Below are positions 46,103 to 54,988 of a stretch of DNA of 64,000 bases, in pieces (position 1 is the first letter of the stretch; the number at the start of each line of letters is the position of its first letter). The translations under genes were made by a program, and so were the position numbers. The stretch is taken from the NCBI RefSeq assembly GCF_019219095.1, contig NZ_JAHUWH010000012.1, positions 110,441-174,440 on the forward strand, given 5' to 3'. Source of the DNA: Acidovorax sp. sic0104 (lineage in GTDB: Bacteria; Pseudomonadota; Gammaproteobacteria; Burkholderiales; Burkholderiaceae_C). The notes under the pieces were generated by a model. The model ran no database searches. It saw nothing but the letters and a program-made list of their open reading frames with translations, and was not told the DNA's origin.

Positions 46103-46947
46103 GGTGCCACCCCGCTGCCCTGGGTTGCAGCCAGGGCCGCATCACGCTCGGGCAAGCTCGACGCATCGACCAGGTCCCGGTACGCGTGCCAGCTGGCATG
46201 GCCCAGCATGGGCATCACCGCGATCAGGCCCAGCAGCAGCGAGCCAAGCCCCAGCAACGTGAACCCCAGGATCAGCGCTGCCCAGAACGCCATGGGCAAC
46301 GGGTTGCCCAGCACGGCTTGCCAGCTGGTCAGCACCGCTTGCAGCAGCGTGGCACGGCGGTCCAGCAGCAGCGGCATGGCCACCACGCTGGACGCAAAGA
46401 TGGGCGCGGCCATGAGGCTGCCCAGCGCCAGCCAGATCTCGAACAGCCAGCCCTCGCGCGCCAGCACCACGTGGCGCAAAAAATCGAGCGGCGTGGCGAT
46501 GGGCACGGGGGCCAGCAGCGTGATGAGCGCGGCGGAAGTCATCACCCACCCCGTGGCCGCCAGCGCGAGCAAGGCGCCGAACTGCAGCATGCACCAGTAG
46601 TCGCTGCCCCATTTGTTGACGTGGTGGTTCTGCCAGTTGAGCCAGGTCTTGAGCACCACGCCCAGGTTGGCCGGTTCTCCCCGCTCCAGCGCGCGGCTGA
46701 TTGCGTACAGGCTGGTGGCCAGCACAGGCGCCACCACCAGGAAGCCCGACAGCGCCCCGGCCAGCAACCAGAAACGGTGGTGGCCCACGGCAAAGATGGC
46801 GGCGCCGAACAGCGCAAGCGCCAGGCCATGCGCAAAACTCACCCAGCCTGCGCGGGCCATGTCTCGCCAGGCCAGCGCCAGCCAGGTCATGGGCTGCATG
46901 AGCCCGATGGTGCGCACGGCAGGCAGGGCGGGAGGTGTTCTCGGCAT
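46099..46947 (-). CDS. DUF2189 integral membrane protein
   Basis: 282 residues if the ATG at 46947 is used; ATGs at 46899 or 46890 (MQPMTW, MTWLALAW) fit better with promoter placement. Five or six hydrophobic helices (FAHGLALALFGAAIFAV, FWLLAGALSGFLVVAPVLA, MLQFGALLALAATGWVM). The DUF2189 signature covers the SLY...SRALERGEP segment. No known function, though family members often sit near respiratory genes. Two FNR-like boxes lie upstream, suggesting low-oxygen control. Coupled to DUF2788. Confidence 0.8.
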   Translation of the reverse strand: MPRTPPALPAVRTIGLMQPMTWLALAWRDMARAGWVSFAHGLALALFGAAIFAVGHHRFWLLAGALSGFLVVAPVLATSLYAISRALERGEPANLGVVLKTWLNWQNHHVNKWGSDYWCMLQFGALLALAATGWVMTSAALITLLAPVPIATPLDFLRHVVLAREGWLFEIWLALGSLMAAPIFASSVVAMPLLLDRRATLLQAVLTSWQAVLGNPLPMAFWAALILGFTLLGLGSLLLGLIAVMPMLGHASWHAYRDLVDASSLPERDAALAATQGSGVAP

Positions 46948-46968
46948 GCCTGCAGTGTGGCCGCGCAG

Positions 46969-46982
46969 GTGACCGAGATCAA
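46969..46982 (-). promoter_or_regulatory. FNR/Anr-like box 1
   Basis: GTGACCGAGATCAA: ATCAA half perfect, other half TGAC preceded by G instead of T. Centre is about 28 bp before the longest possible start and about 76 bp before the ATG at 46899, a workable activator distance for the shorter start. Confidence 0.45.
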
Positions 46983-47011
46983 GACCGCACTGGCACCGTC
47001 ATGCCCGGTTC

Positions 47012-47025
47012 TTGATCTGGGACAA
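47012..47025 (-). promoter_or_regulatory. FNR/Anr-like box 2
   Basis: TTGATCTGGGACAA, with one perfect TTGAT half-site and a weaker ACAA half. It is 43 bp (centre to centre, about four helical turns) from box 1, which argues for cooperative binding upstream of the DUF2189-DUF2788 pair. Confidence 0.45.
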
Positions 47026-47033
47026 GAAACAAC

Positions 47034-47741
47034 CTATGCCGTAAGCAGCCGGCAAAGCTCGGTGAGATTGCTCACCGTGGCATGTGGCGGCGTGTCATAC
47101 GGCCAGGCGGCCTCGGCAGGGTTCAGCCACACGGCCTGCATGCCCGCGTCCATGGCGCCACGGGCGTCCAGCGTTGCATCGTCGCCCACGTGCAGCACCT
47201 CGTGGGGCGCCACCTGCAGCGCCTGCGCGGCCGCCTGGAAGATCCGCGCATCGGGCTTGGCCACGCCCAGCACCGAGGCGCTCAGGCTGTGCTTGAAATA
47301 GTGGCCGATGCCCACCTTGTGAACGTCGGCATTTCCGTTGGACACCGCCACCACTGGGTAGCGCGACGACAGGAAGGCGAGCGCCTCGTGCGCATCGTCG
47401 AAGAGCGTCACGCGCTGGCGCTCGGCGAAGAACAGGTCGAACGCGGGTTCTGCCAGCGCACCGTCATCGCCCGCCTGGGTCAGCGCCAGGCGTATGGATT
47501 CGCGGCGCAGCGCGCTCAGGTCATGTTGCAGGTCGGGCCGCAGGTTCACCATCTGGTTGCGTATGGAGCGCAGTGCTTCGGTGCTCTGGAACAGGCTCGC
47601 CGTGGCGGGCGCATGCTCGGTCATCCACTGCAGCAGGACGGCTTCGGCGCGTTCGATGGTGGGCCAGATGGGCCAGAGCGTGTCGTCCAGGTCGATGGTG
47701 ATGGCACGGATGCGGGGGATGTCCAGGGAGGGGGTCAGCAC
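47034..47741 (-). CDS. HAD-superfamily hydrolase, YigB-like
   Basis: 235 residues using GTG 47741; upstream codons in frame are not family-like. HAD motif I AITIDLDDTLWPIWP (nucleophile Asp), motif II VVAVSNGNADV, motif III/IV KPDARIFQAAAQ and LHVGDDATLDARGAMDAG. Small cap domain. It hydrolyses phosphate esters such as sugar phosphates or FMN; the exact substrate is unknown. Convergent in layout with nothing on the other side; 184 bp downstream of ptxS on the same strand. Confidence 0.83.
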   Translation of the reverse strand: MLTPSLDIPRIRAITIDLDDTLWPIWPTIERAEAVLLQWMTEHAPATASLFQSTEALRSIRNQMVNLRPDLQHDLSALRRESIRLALTQAGDDGALAEPAFDLFFAERQRVTLFDDAHEALAFLSSRYPVVAVSNGNADVHKVGIGHYFKHSLSASVLGVAKPDARIFQAAAQALQVAPHEVLHVGDDATLDARGAMDAGMQAVWLNPAEAAWPYDTPPHATVSNLTELCRLLTA

Positions 47742-47851
47742 GAGGGCGCACCTGCAGAAAATCAGCGTGAGTGGAGGGCCCGGCGGCGGGCCGGACTGCG
47801 ATGGAACAGCATAACGCAGCGATTTGCTGCGGCGGATGGACTGCGCTGTGC

Positions 47852-47879
47852 GAGGCTCCGACAGGCTCAGCCCGAACGG
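47852..47879 (-). repeat. Dispersed repeat family B, single arm
   Basis: CGAGGCTCCGACAGGCTCAG continuing to CCCGAACG, the same arm as in copies at 4912 and 56252. It lies between ptxS and the HAD gene. Confidence 0.7.
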
Positions 47880-47925
47880 AATGGGGTGGACGGTATGCAA
47901 TCGAATGACGAACCGCCGGTCCCGA

Positions 47926-48972
47926 TCACGCGCCCACTGACGAACCCCGCACGATGAGCGTGCCCGGCAGCAGGTTCTCACGCGCGGCGCCCTGCAGCCC
48001 ACCGATGCGCTCCAGCAGGCAATGGGCAGCGCGCTGGCCGATGGCGTCGGTCGGCTGGGCCACGGTGCTCAGCCCCGGGCGAATCAGGGGCGCCCATTCT
48101 GGATCGTCAAAACCCACAAAGCCCAATTCCTGCCCAAAAGTCCACTGCAGCCTTGCCACCGCCGCTGCCACGCGCAGCGTGACGACCGAGTTGCCGGCCA
48201 CCACGGCGCAGCGCCCCTTCGCCCCGGCACGTTCGCGAAAGTCCACAAGCGCCCGGGCCAGGGCGTCCTCGCCCTGCTGCGCATCGATCTCCAGCACCCG
48301 CCCCCGCACCTTTGGGCCCTGCGCTGCCATGCACGCCCGGAAGGCGCCCGTGCGCTCCAGCCGAGAGCTCACGCCATGCAAGGGCTGGGTGACATACAGC
48401 AGGCTCTTCCAGCCCTGCTCGACCAGGTGCGCGCAGGTCTCGCGCATGGCAGCCTCGTTATCCAGCGCCACAAAATCCGCGTCCAGTCCCGCATGCCGGC
48501 GGTCCACCAACACCGCCGGCTTGCCGTGCAGCGTGTTCACATCGGCCAGGCCCTCGCCCTGCCCCAGCGTGTTGAGGATGAATCCGTCCACCTGGTAGCT
48601 CGCCAGCGCATCGATGGCCGCGCGCTCGCGTTCACGGTCGTTGCCCAGGTTGAACAGCATCACCAGGTAGCCCGCTTCCTGGCACGCCTTTTCGGCGCCG
48701 CGCAGCACGGCCACCGAATACGGATTGGTGATGTCAGCCACCACCAGGCCGATGAGGCGCGAGCGGCCGTGGCTGAGCGCCTGGGCCATGGGGCTGGGCA
48801 CGTAAGCCAGCTTGGCGATGGCAGCCTCGACGCGCGCGGCAATGTCGGGGCTGAGCAGGCGCTCGCGGTGGTTGAAGTAGCGCGACACCGTGGCCTTGGA
48901 CACGCCGGCCTCGGCAGCAACGTCGGCGATGGTGGGGCGGGCGCGGGCGGCAGAGGGGGCGGGTGAGTTCAT
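47926..48972 (-). CDS. ptxS: LacI-family regulator PtxS of 2-ketogluconate use
   Basis: 348 residues. N-terminal LacI HTH (TIADVAAEAGVSKATVSRYFN) and hinge helix (PSPMAQALSH), then a periplasmic-binding-like sensor domain. PtxS of Pseudomonas represses the kgu and related genes and is released by 2-ketogluconate. The exact Pseudomonas PtxS operator TGAAACCGGTTTCA is present in the operon's promoter at 54872-54891. Here ptxS is the last operon gene, overlapping kguD by 4 bp, so it is autoregulated. The name rests on operon context plus operator rather than on close sequence comparison. Confidence 0.8.
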   Translation of the reverse strand: MNSPAPSAARARPTIADVAAEAGVSKATVSRYFNHRERLLSPDIAARVEAAIAKLAYVPSPMAQALSHGRSRLIGLVVADITNPYSVAVLRGAEKACQEAGYLVMLFNLGNDRERERAAIDALASYQVDGFILNTLGQGEGLADVNTLHGKPAVLVDRRHAGLDADFVALDNEAAMRETCAHLVEQGWKSLLYVTQPLHGVSSRLERTGAFRACMAAQGPKVRGRVLEIDAQQGEDALARALVDFRERAGAKGRCAVVAGNSVVTLRVAAAVARLQWTFGQELGFVGFDDPEWAPLIRPGLSTVAQPTDAIGQRAAHCLLERIGGLQGAARENLLPGTLIVRGSSVGA

Positions 48973-49985
48973 GCTTGCGCGGCGTTATACACGGCGGCGG
49001 GCCGCTCGCCCCCCAGCGCCTGCAGCAAATTGGTGGTGGCCAGCACGGCCATGGCGTGGCGCGTGCCATGCGTGGCCGATCCGATGTGCGGCAGCGGCGT
49101 CACGCGCGGGTGGGTGCGCAGGGGCGATTCGAGCGGCAGCGGCTCGGTGGCAAACACATCCAGGCCCGCTGCGCGCAGCGTGCCATGGTCGAGCGCGTGC
49201 AGCAGGTCCTGCTCGAGCACCGTGGCACCCCTCCCACCGTTGATGAAGATGGCACCGGGCTTCATGGCCGCGAACACGTCGGCATTGACCATGCCCCGCG
49301 TACTGCCCGACAGCGGCAGCATGGCCACCACAAAGTCGGACCGCGCCAGCAACTCGGCCAGCGGCACATGCGCAGCCTTGCCCACCAGTTCAGGCGCCGT
49401 GGCGGCCAGGTCCACAGGCCGGCGGGCGTGGTAGACCACCGGCATGCCGAATCCCAGCGCCGCACGGCGCGCGATGGCCTGGCCGATTCGGCCAAAGCCC
49501 AGCAGCCCCAGCGTCTTGCCATGCACATCGCTGCCGAACAGGTCTTCGCCGATGTTCTTCGTCCACCGGCCCTCGCGCACCAGTTGCGCCAGCTCCACCA
49601 CGCGGCGGCTGGTGGCCATGAGCAAGGCGAACACGGTGTCGGCCACCGTTTCGTCCAGCACGCCGGGCGTGTGGCACAGCACGATGCCCCGGGCCTGCAG
49701 TGCGTCGAGCGCGTAGTTGTCCACGCCCACCGACACGCTGGAGACCACCTCCAGCCGGGGCGCCCGCGCCAGCAGCGCGGCATCGACGGGGTAGCTCGAC
49801 CCGATAAGCCCCTGGGCGTGGCCCAGCGCCTGGTCGAACAGCGCGCGCTCTTCAGGCTTGCGGGGGTTGGCCACCGTCACATCGTGCACGGCCGCCAGCC
49901 GCGCCAGCTGGTCGGGCGGCAGCTCGCGGAACACCAGTACCTTCTTGCGCACGGCGTTGCGGCCATCCGCCATCGATTGCAGCAC
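48969..49985 (-). CDS. kguD: 2-keto-6-phosphogluconate reductase KguD (D-isomer hydroxyacid dehydrogenase family)
   Basis: 338 residues from GTG 49985, 2 nt after the kguK stop, with GGGAGG upstream (a shorter ATG start is 12 bp further in). NAD(P)-binding motif GLLGFGRIGQAIARR, conserved Arg in FINGGRGATVLE and catalytic-type His in LPHIGSATHGTRHA. KguD reduces 2-keto-6-phosphogluconate to 6-phosphogluconate. A 2-ketogluconate reductase (GhrB) role is the alternative; the adjacent sugar-acid kinase favours KguD. Confidence 0.82.
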   Translation of the reverse strand: MLQSMADGRNAVRKKVLVFRELPPDQLARLAAVHDVTVANPRKPEERALFDQALGHAQGLIGSSYPVDAALLARAPRLEVVSSVSVGVDNYALDALQARGIVLCHTPGVLDETVADTVFALLMATSRRVVELAQLVREGRWTKNIGEDLFGSDVHGKTLGLLGFGRIGQAIARRAALGFGMPVVYHARRPVDLAATAPELVGKAAHVPLAELLARSDFVVAMLPLSGSTRGMVNADVFAAMKPGAIFINGGRGATVLEQDLLHALDHGTLRAAGLDVFATEPLPLESPLRTHPRVTPLPHIGSATHGTRHAMAVLATTNLLQALGGERPAAVYNAAQA

Positions 49986-49987
49986 GC

Positions 49988-50959
49988 TCACAGCCCGGCC
50001 TCCCGCAACTGAGCCCGCGTGGGCAGGCCTTCGGTGTCGCCAAGCACCTGCACTGCCCGCGCGCCAATCCAGGCGCCGCGGCGCACGGCCGCGGGCACGC
50101 TCAAGCCTTCCAGCAGTGCGCTGATGATGCCCACCGCAAAGCCATCGCCCGCGCCCACGGTGTCCACCACCTGGGCCACGGGCACGCCGGGCACGCGGCC
50201 GGTGCCGGCCACGTCGCTGTCGTAGTAGGCGCCCTCGGGCCCCAGCTTCACAACCACCAGCCTGGCGCCCCGCTCGCGGTAGAAGCGCGCCACGCCTTCG
50301 GCCGTGGTTTCGCCGGTCAGGAACACGCCCTCTTCCAGGCCCGGCAGCACCCAGTCGGCATAGCCGGCCAGGGCGTTGATCCAGTGGCGCATGGCCTCGG
50401 GCGATGCCCAGAGCGTGGGGCGCAGGTTGGGGTCGAACGAGATGGTGCGGCCTGCGGCGCGCGCGACCTCGAGCGTGCGGATGGCTGCCTGCAGGCTGGT
50501 TTCCGAGATGGCCGCGAACACGCCGGTGGCGTGCAGGTGGCGCGCAGACCGCAGCCAGGGTTCGTCCACATCGGCCGGGCCCATCTGGCTGGCGGCCGAG
50601 CCCTTGCGGTGGTATTCGACCTGCGGGTCGCGCCCGTCGGTCACGCGCTCCTTGAACTGAAAGCCCGTGCGCTGAGCCGCATCGCACACCACGTGCGAGC
50701 AATCGATGCCCTCGCCGCGCATGGCGGCCAGCAACGCGCGGCCCATGGAGTCGGTGCCCAGGCGGCTGGCCCAGCCCACCTTCAGCCCCAGGCGCGCCAG
50801 GCCAATGGCCACATTGGTCTCGGCCCCCGCAGTGCGCTTGTGAAAGCCAGTGGCGTTCTCCAGCGGTCCTGGCTCGTTGGCCACCAGCAGCAGCATGGCC
50901 TCGCCGAACAGGGCCACGTCGAATGCGGTGTCGCCGGATTTGGAAACAGCGTCGCTCAT
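49988..50959 (-). CDS. kguK: 2-ketogluconokinase KguK (PfkB family)
   Basis: 323 residues. PfkB ribokinase fold: N-terminal AMLLLVANEPGPLENATGF and GAETNVAIGLARLG, C-terminal DTVGAGDGFAVGIISALLEG with the catalytic Asp and anion hole. It would phosphorylate 2-ketogluconate at C6. Sequence alone cannot exclude KdgK (2-keto-3-deoxygluconate kinase), its near relative. Its start overlaps the kguE stop by 4 bp. Confidence 0.82.
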   Translation of the reverse strand: MSDAVSKSGDTAFDVALFGEAMLLLVANEPGPLENATGFHKRTAGAETNVAIGLARLGLKVGWASRLGTDSMGRALLAAMRGEGIDCSHVVCDAAQRTGFQFKERVTDGRDPQVEYHRKGSAASQMGPADVDEPWLRSARHLHATGVFAAISETSLQAAIRTLEVARAAGRTISFDPNLRPTLWASPEAMRHWINALAGYADWVLPGLEEGVFLTGETTAEGVARFYRERGARLVVVKLGPEGAYYDSDVAGTGRVPGVPVAQVVDTVGAGDGFAVGIISALLEGLSVPAAVRRGAWIGARAVQVLGDTEGLPTRAQLREAGL

Positions 50960-51702
50960 GCAGCACCTCGCACGGCGCGGATGAAGTCCACCTGCTCACG
51001 CGTGACGGCCACCAGGTCGTCTCCCACCAGCGGGTATTCGATGGCATGCGGCACATCCCCAGGCAGCGCGCGCAGCACGGCTCGCCAGGGCGCAAGCGAC
51101 TCGGCAAGGGGCACGGCCACCCACTTGCCCGGCAGGCGCTGCACGCCCTTGCAGTGCACATAGCGCACATGGGCCGCAAGGGCCTGCGCTGCCTGCAGCG
51201 GACATTCGCCCAGCCAGTGCCAGTTGCCCATGTCGAAGGTCATGCCCAGGTCGAGCCCCGCCTGCGCCTGCACGGCAAAGAAGGCCTGCATGGCGGCCAG
51301 CGTGCCGGCGGTGGTGGTCTGGTCGTTCTCGATGACCAGTTCCACCTGCGGGGCCGCCGCCAGCAGAGCCTTCAGCTGCTGCAGCGATGCGTGCGATGGC
51401 CCACCAAAGCCGCCGATGGACATCTTCAGCCGCGGCGCGTGCAGCTCCTGCGATGCGTGAATCCCGCGCCGCAGGGCAGCCTCGTCAAGCAGGCCGTCGT
51501 GGGTCCACAGCCCTTCGGGGCTGGAGTACACCGCGGCCCGGCCGGCCAGCGCGGGCAGCTCGGCAACCGAGTCGCGCAGCAGCTCGCCACGCACCTCCAC
51601 GCCGTCAGCGCCGGACTGGGCGGCCAGCTCGGTGCACCACAGCTGGCCGTGGCGCCCGGTCTCGGCCGCGCCGAAGGAGGACAGGGAAATCAATACCTTC
51701 AT
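50956..51702 (-). CDS. kguE: KguE-like sugar-acid epimerase/isomerase (TIM barrel)
   Basis: 248 residues from ATG 51702. Xylose-isomerase-like TIM barrel: LISLSSFGAAE, SGADGVEVRGELL, ELVIENDQTT and MTFDMGNWHWLGE carry the metal-binding acidic residues. KguE is the first enzyme gene of the Pseudomonas kgu operon; its exact reaction is not settled. Placed between the ABC ATPase and kguK with overlap to the latter. Confidence 0.78.
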   Translation of the reverse strand: MKVLISLSSFGAAETGRHGQLWCTELAAQSGADGVEVRGELLRDSVAELPALAGRAAVYSSPEGLWTHDGLLDEAALRRGIHASQELHAPRLKMSIGGFGGPSHASLQQLKALLAAAPQVELVIENDQTTTAGTLAAMQAFFAVQAQAGLDLGMTFDMGNWHWLGECPLQAAQALAAHVRYVHCKGVQRLPGKWVAVPLAESLAPWRAVLRALPGDVPHAIEYPLVGDDLVAVTREQVDFIRAVRGAA

Positions 51703-51783
51703 GGGTGTTCTTTCAAGCCCATGGATCGGGCTTTCACAGGACTTGGTGTCTGTCGGGACTTGCGCCGCCAACGCTCAGCCCAT

Positions 51784-52578
51784 TCAGTGGGCGTTGTGCG
51801 AGCTCAATATCTGGCCCAGGAACTGGCGCGTCTTCTCATGCTGCGGCTGGCCGAAGAACTGCGCAGGCGGGGCCTGCTCCAGGATCTTGCCTTCGGCCAT
51901 GAAGATCACGCGATCGGCCACGCTGCGCGCAAAGCCCATCTCGTGCGTCACGCACAGCATGGTCATGCCGTCCTCGGCCAGGCCGATCATGGTGTCCAGC
52001 ACTTCCTTGACCATCTCCGGGTCCAGCGCCGACGTGGGCTCGTCGAACAGCATCACCTTGGGGGCCATGCACAGCGCGCGGGCAATGGCCACGCGCTGCT
52101 GCTGCCCGCCCGACAGCTGACTGGGGTGCTTGTGCGCCTGCTCGGGAATGCGAACGCGCGTGAGGTACTTCATGGCCACCTCTTCAGCTTGCGCCTTGCC
52201 CATGCCGCGCGAGCGCATGGGCGCCAGCGTGCAGTTCTCGAGGATGGTGAGGTGCGGGAACAGGTTGAACTGCTGGAACACCATGCCCACCTCGGCACGC
52301 ACCGCGTCCACGTTCTTGCCTCCGGCGGTCAGGTCGATGCCGTCGACCACGATGCGCCCCTTTTGCACCGTCTCCAGCCGGTTGATGCAGCGGATCAGCG
52401 TGGACTTGCCCGAACCCGACGGCCCGCAGATCACGATGCGCTCGCCAGCGCGCACCGACAGGTCGATGTCGGTCAGCACCTGAAAGCTGTCGTACCACTT
52501 GTTCACACCCTCCATCGTGATGATGGGGGGTGCACCGGCGGTGGTCGTCGTTGTGACTGCGTCCGTCGTCATTGTCAA
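51784..52578 (-). CDS. ABC transporter ATPase, polar-amino-acid type
   Basis: 264 residues. Walker [14 protein letters not shown], signature [15 protein letters not shown], Walker [17 protein letters not shown], His loop [11 protein letters not shown]. Resembles GlnQ/HisP-type ATPases. It powers import through the two permeases encoded upstream. In an operon with 2-ketogluconate enzymes the likely cargo is 2-ketogluconate or a related sugar acid rather than an amino acid, which is an inference from context. Confidence 0.9.
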   Translation of the reverse strand: MTMTTDAVTTTTTAGAPPIITMEGVNKWYDSFQVLTDIDLSVRAGERIVICGPSGSGKSTLIRCINRLETVQKGRIVVDGIDLTAGGKNVDAVRAEVGMVFQQFNLFPHLTILENCTLAPMRSRGMGKAQAEEVAMKYLTRVRIPEQAHKHPSQLSGGQQQRVAIARALCMAPKVMLFDEPTSALDPEMVKEVLDTMIGLAEDGMTMLCVTHEMGFARSVADRVIFMAEGKILEQAPPAQFFGQPQHEKTRQFLGQILSSHNAH

Positions 52579-52620
52579 GGGCTCCTGGGATGGCTGGGGT
52601 TCACGCTCAAGCGATATGGG

Positions 52621-53427
52621 TTATTGCAGCTTGGGAAGATCCGCGCCCAGCCACTTTTGGTAGAGCTTGTTCAGCTCGCCGTTGGCCGTGTTGCGGGCGA
52701 CGAAGTCGTTCACCGCGCGGGTCAGCTCGTCCTGGCCGGGGCGCAGGGCGATGCCCATGGCCTGCTGCAGCAGGTTGAACTTGTTCTCGAAGGTGTTGGC
52801 GGGCACGCGCTTGGCGATCTGCGCCGCGACAGTGACCGAGCAGCCGATGGCATCGACCTGGCCGGAAATCAGCGCCTGCATGGCCGATGCGTCGTCGTCA
52901 AAGCGGCGGATTTCGGTGCCCTCGGGCGCGGCCTTGGTCACGGCCACATCCTGCGTGCTGGCACGGGCCACGCCCACGCGAACGCCTTTCAGGTCCGCCG
53001 CGCTCTTGATGGCGCTGCCCGTCTTGCCATACAGCACGATGGTGGCGGCCGCATAAGGCTGCGAGAACTGCACCTGCTTGGCGCGCTCGGGCGTGATGGC
53101 CAGGGACGCGACCAGCACATCGACCTTGTTGGTCAGCAGGAAGGGAATGCGGTTGGGGCCGGTCACGGGCACGATGTTGGCCTTCACGCCCAGCTCCTTG
53201 GCCAGCAGCTTGGCTACGTCGGCGTCGTAGCCGTCGGGCTGGTTCTGCGCGTTGGTGGTGCCGTAGGGCGGAAAGTCCACCAGCATGCCGATGGTCAGCT
53301 CGCCCTTCTTCTTGATGTCGGCCACGGACTGCGCGGCGGCCAGCGGCGCAAACGCCGTGAGGGCTGCGCCCAGGCCCATTGCGGCCAGGGCGGTGGTAAC
53401 GGTGCGGCGGTGCAGGGAAAAGGTCAT
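52621..53427 (-). CDS. ABC transporter periplasmic binding protein (family 3 type)
   Basis: 268 residues from ATG 53427 with AGGAGA 7 nt upstream. Signal peptide ends near FAPLAAAQS. Family 3 binding fold: GELTIGMLVDFPPYGTTNAQ, DGYDADVAKLLAKELGVK, VDVLVASLAITPERAKQVQFS. The residue that normally binds the alpha-amino group of amino acids cannot be assigned with confidence. Likely delivers the ligand for the kgu pathway. Confidence 0.87.
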   Translation of the reverse strand: MTFSLHRRTVTTALAAMGLGAALTAFAPLAAAQSVADIKKKGELTIGMLVDFPPYGTTNAQNQPDGYDADVAKLLAKELGVKANIVPVTGPNRIPFLLTNKVDVLVASLAITPERAKQVQFSQPYAAATIVLYGKTGSAIKSAADLKGVRVGVARASTQDVAVTKAAPEGTEIRRFDDDASAMQALISGQVDAIGCSVTVAAQIAKRVPANTFENKFNLLQQAMGIALRPGQDELTRAVNDFVARNTANGELNKLYQKWLGADLPKLQ

Positions 53428-53501
53428 GGCATGTCTCCTGGTAGTTGGTGTGTGAACGAGAGAAAGAATGACAACGGACGTGCGGGCCTGCGCTGGCGAC
53501 C

Positions 53502-54155
53502 TCAGCGCGCCAGCGCGCGGGCCCGCTTGCGCTCCATGTGCGCGGCCAGCAGCGACAGCGGCCAGCAGATCACGAAGTACAGCGCCGCCACGGTGGTGAA
53601 CACATGCAGCGGCTGAAAGGTGGCGTTGTTGATGATCTGCCCGGCCCGCGTGATCTCGGTGAAACCGATGATGGCGGCCAGCGATGTCCCCTTGATGATC
53701 TGCACCGTGTAGCCCACCGTGGGCGGCAGCGCGATCTTGAAGGCCTGCGGCAGCACCACGAAGCGCATGCGGTTGACGTAGCTCAGGTTGAGCGCCTGCG
53801 CGGCCTCCCACTGGCCGCGCGGCACCGCCTCGATGCAGCCGCGCCAGATCTCGCCCAGGAAGGCCGCGCTGTTGAGCACCAGCGCCACGCCGGCGGCGAT
53901 CCATGGGTTGATGTCGAACCCCAGCACCGGCGCGCCGAAGAAGATCAAAAACAGCTGCAGCAGCAGCGGCGTGCCCTGAAACACCTGGATGAACACCCGC
54001 GACGCGTTGCGCGCCACGACGCTTTCAGACGTGCGCGACAGCGCCACCACCAGGCCCAGCAGCGCGCCGCCCACGAACGCGATGGCCGACAGCGCCAGCG
54101 TCCACTGCGCGGCCTGCACGATGAAGAGGAATTCGGAGAGTCCGAAGGTACGCAT
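53502..54155 (-). CDS. ABC transporter permease (polar-amino-acid type), second
   Basis: 217 residues, about five helices. The cytoplasmic coupling motif EIWRGCIEAVPRGQWEAAQAL is the EAA loop of His/Glu-type permeases. Pairs with the permease 12 bp upstream as a heterodimer. Confidence 0.88.
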   Translation of the reverse strand: MRTFGLSEFLFIVQAAQWTLALSAIAFVGGALLGLVVALSRTSESVVARNASRVFIQVFQGTPLLLQLFLIFFGAPVLGFDINPWIAAGVALVLNSAAFLGEIWRGCIEAVPRGQWEAAQALNLSYVNRMRFVVLPQAFKIALPPTVGYTVQIIKGTSLAAIIGFTEITRAGQIINNATFQPLHVFTTVAALYFVICWPLSLLAAHMERKRARALAR

Positions 54156-54167
54156 GACTTGATTTCC

Positions 54168-54839
54168 TCAGCGACGGTCGGGGTAGTTGAGCGCGCGCTG
54201 GTAGATCAGCTTGAACAGCGCCGAGAACGACAGCGCCAGCGCCAGGTAGATCACCGCCACCACGATGTAGATCTCGAAGCTGCGGAACGTCTGCGACTGC
54301 AGGTTGGCCGCCACCGACGTCAGGTCGTCCGCCGAGATCACCGACACCACGGCCGAGCTGAGCATCAGCAGGATGAACTGGCTGGTGAGCGCGGGGTAGA
54401 TGGCCTTGAGCGCGGGCTTCAGGATGACGAAGCGAAAGATCTCCCAGGGCTTGAGGTTGAGCGCCTTGCCGGCCTCGATCTGCCCCTTGGGGATGGACTC
54501 GATGCCCGCCCGCACGATTTCGGCCGCGTACGCCCCCAGGTTGACCACCATCGCCGTGAGCGCCGCCGTGTAGGGCGACCAGCGCAGGCCGATGGACGGC
54601 AGCGCGAAGAAGAAGAAAAACAGCTGCACGATGAACGGCGTGTTGCGGATGACCTCGATGTACGCGTTGATCAAGAACCGCAGCCACGCCGGCCCGCCCG
54701 TCTTGCCCCAGGCGCAGAAGATGGCCACCACCAGCCCCAGCACCGTGGCCGTGAGCGAAAGCTGCACGGTGATCCACGTGCCCTTGAGCAGCAGCGGCCA
54801 TGCGGCAAAAACGGCGTCGAACTGGAACTGGTAATTCAC
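54168..54839 (-). CDS. ABC transporter permease (polar-amino-acid type), first gene of the kgu operon
   Basis: 223 residues, about five helices with EAA loop EIVRAGIESIPKGQIEAGKAL. First gene of the eight-gene operon; the PtxS palindrome is 33-52 bp upstream of its start. Its partner is the next permease. Confidence 0.88.
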   Translation of the reverse strand: MNYQFQFDAVFAAWPLLLKGTWITVQLSLTATVLGLVVAIFCAWGKTGGPAWLRFLINAYIEVIRNTPFIVQLFFFFFALPSIGLRWSPYTAALTAMVVNLGAYAAEIVRAGIESIPKGQIEAGKALNLKPWEIFRFVILKPALKAIYPALTSQFILLMLSSAVVSVISADDLTSVAANLQSQTFRSFEIYIVVAVIYLALALSFSALFKLIYQRALNYPDRR

Positions 54840-54871
54840 GGCGTGGGTCGTTCGGATAGGATGCGCAGAGT

Positions 54872-54891
54872 TTATGAAACCGGTTTCATAA
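54872..54891. promoter_or_regulatory. PtxS operator of the kgu-ABC operon
   Basis: TTATGAAACCGGTTTCATAA is a perfect 20-bp palindrome whose core, TGAAACCGGTTTCA, is the published Pseudomonas PtxS recognition sequence. It is located 33 bp before the first permease ATG, where a repressor would block transcription. It also lies 98 bp before hemH on the other strand. Confidence 0.85.
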
Positions 54892-54988
54892 CCGCATCGG
54901 GGATTACCCGACTGCCGTCAAAACGGCCCCTGCGATGACGTTGAAGCCCTGTTGGACACCAGGCACCACGCGTGGGCGAAAATGCCGC

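Noticed and set aside
50923..53616. Long plus-strand frame across the kgu-ABC operon
   Set aside because: Mirror of well-supported minus-strand genes; no ribosome site or family features.
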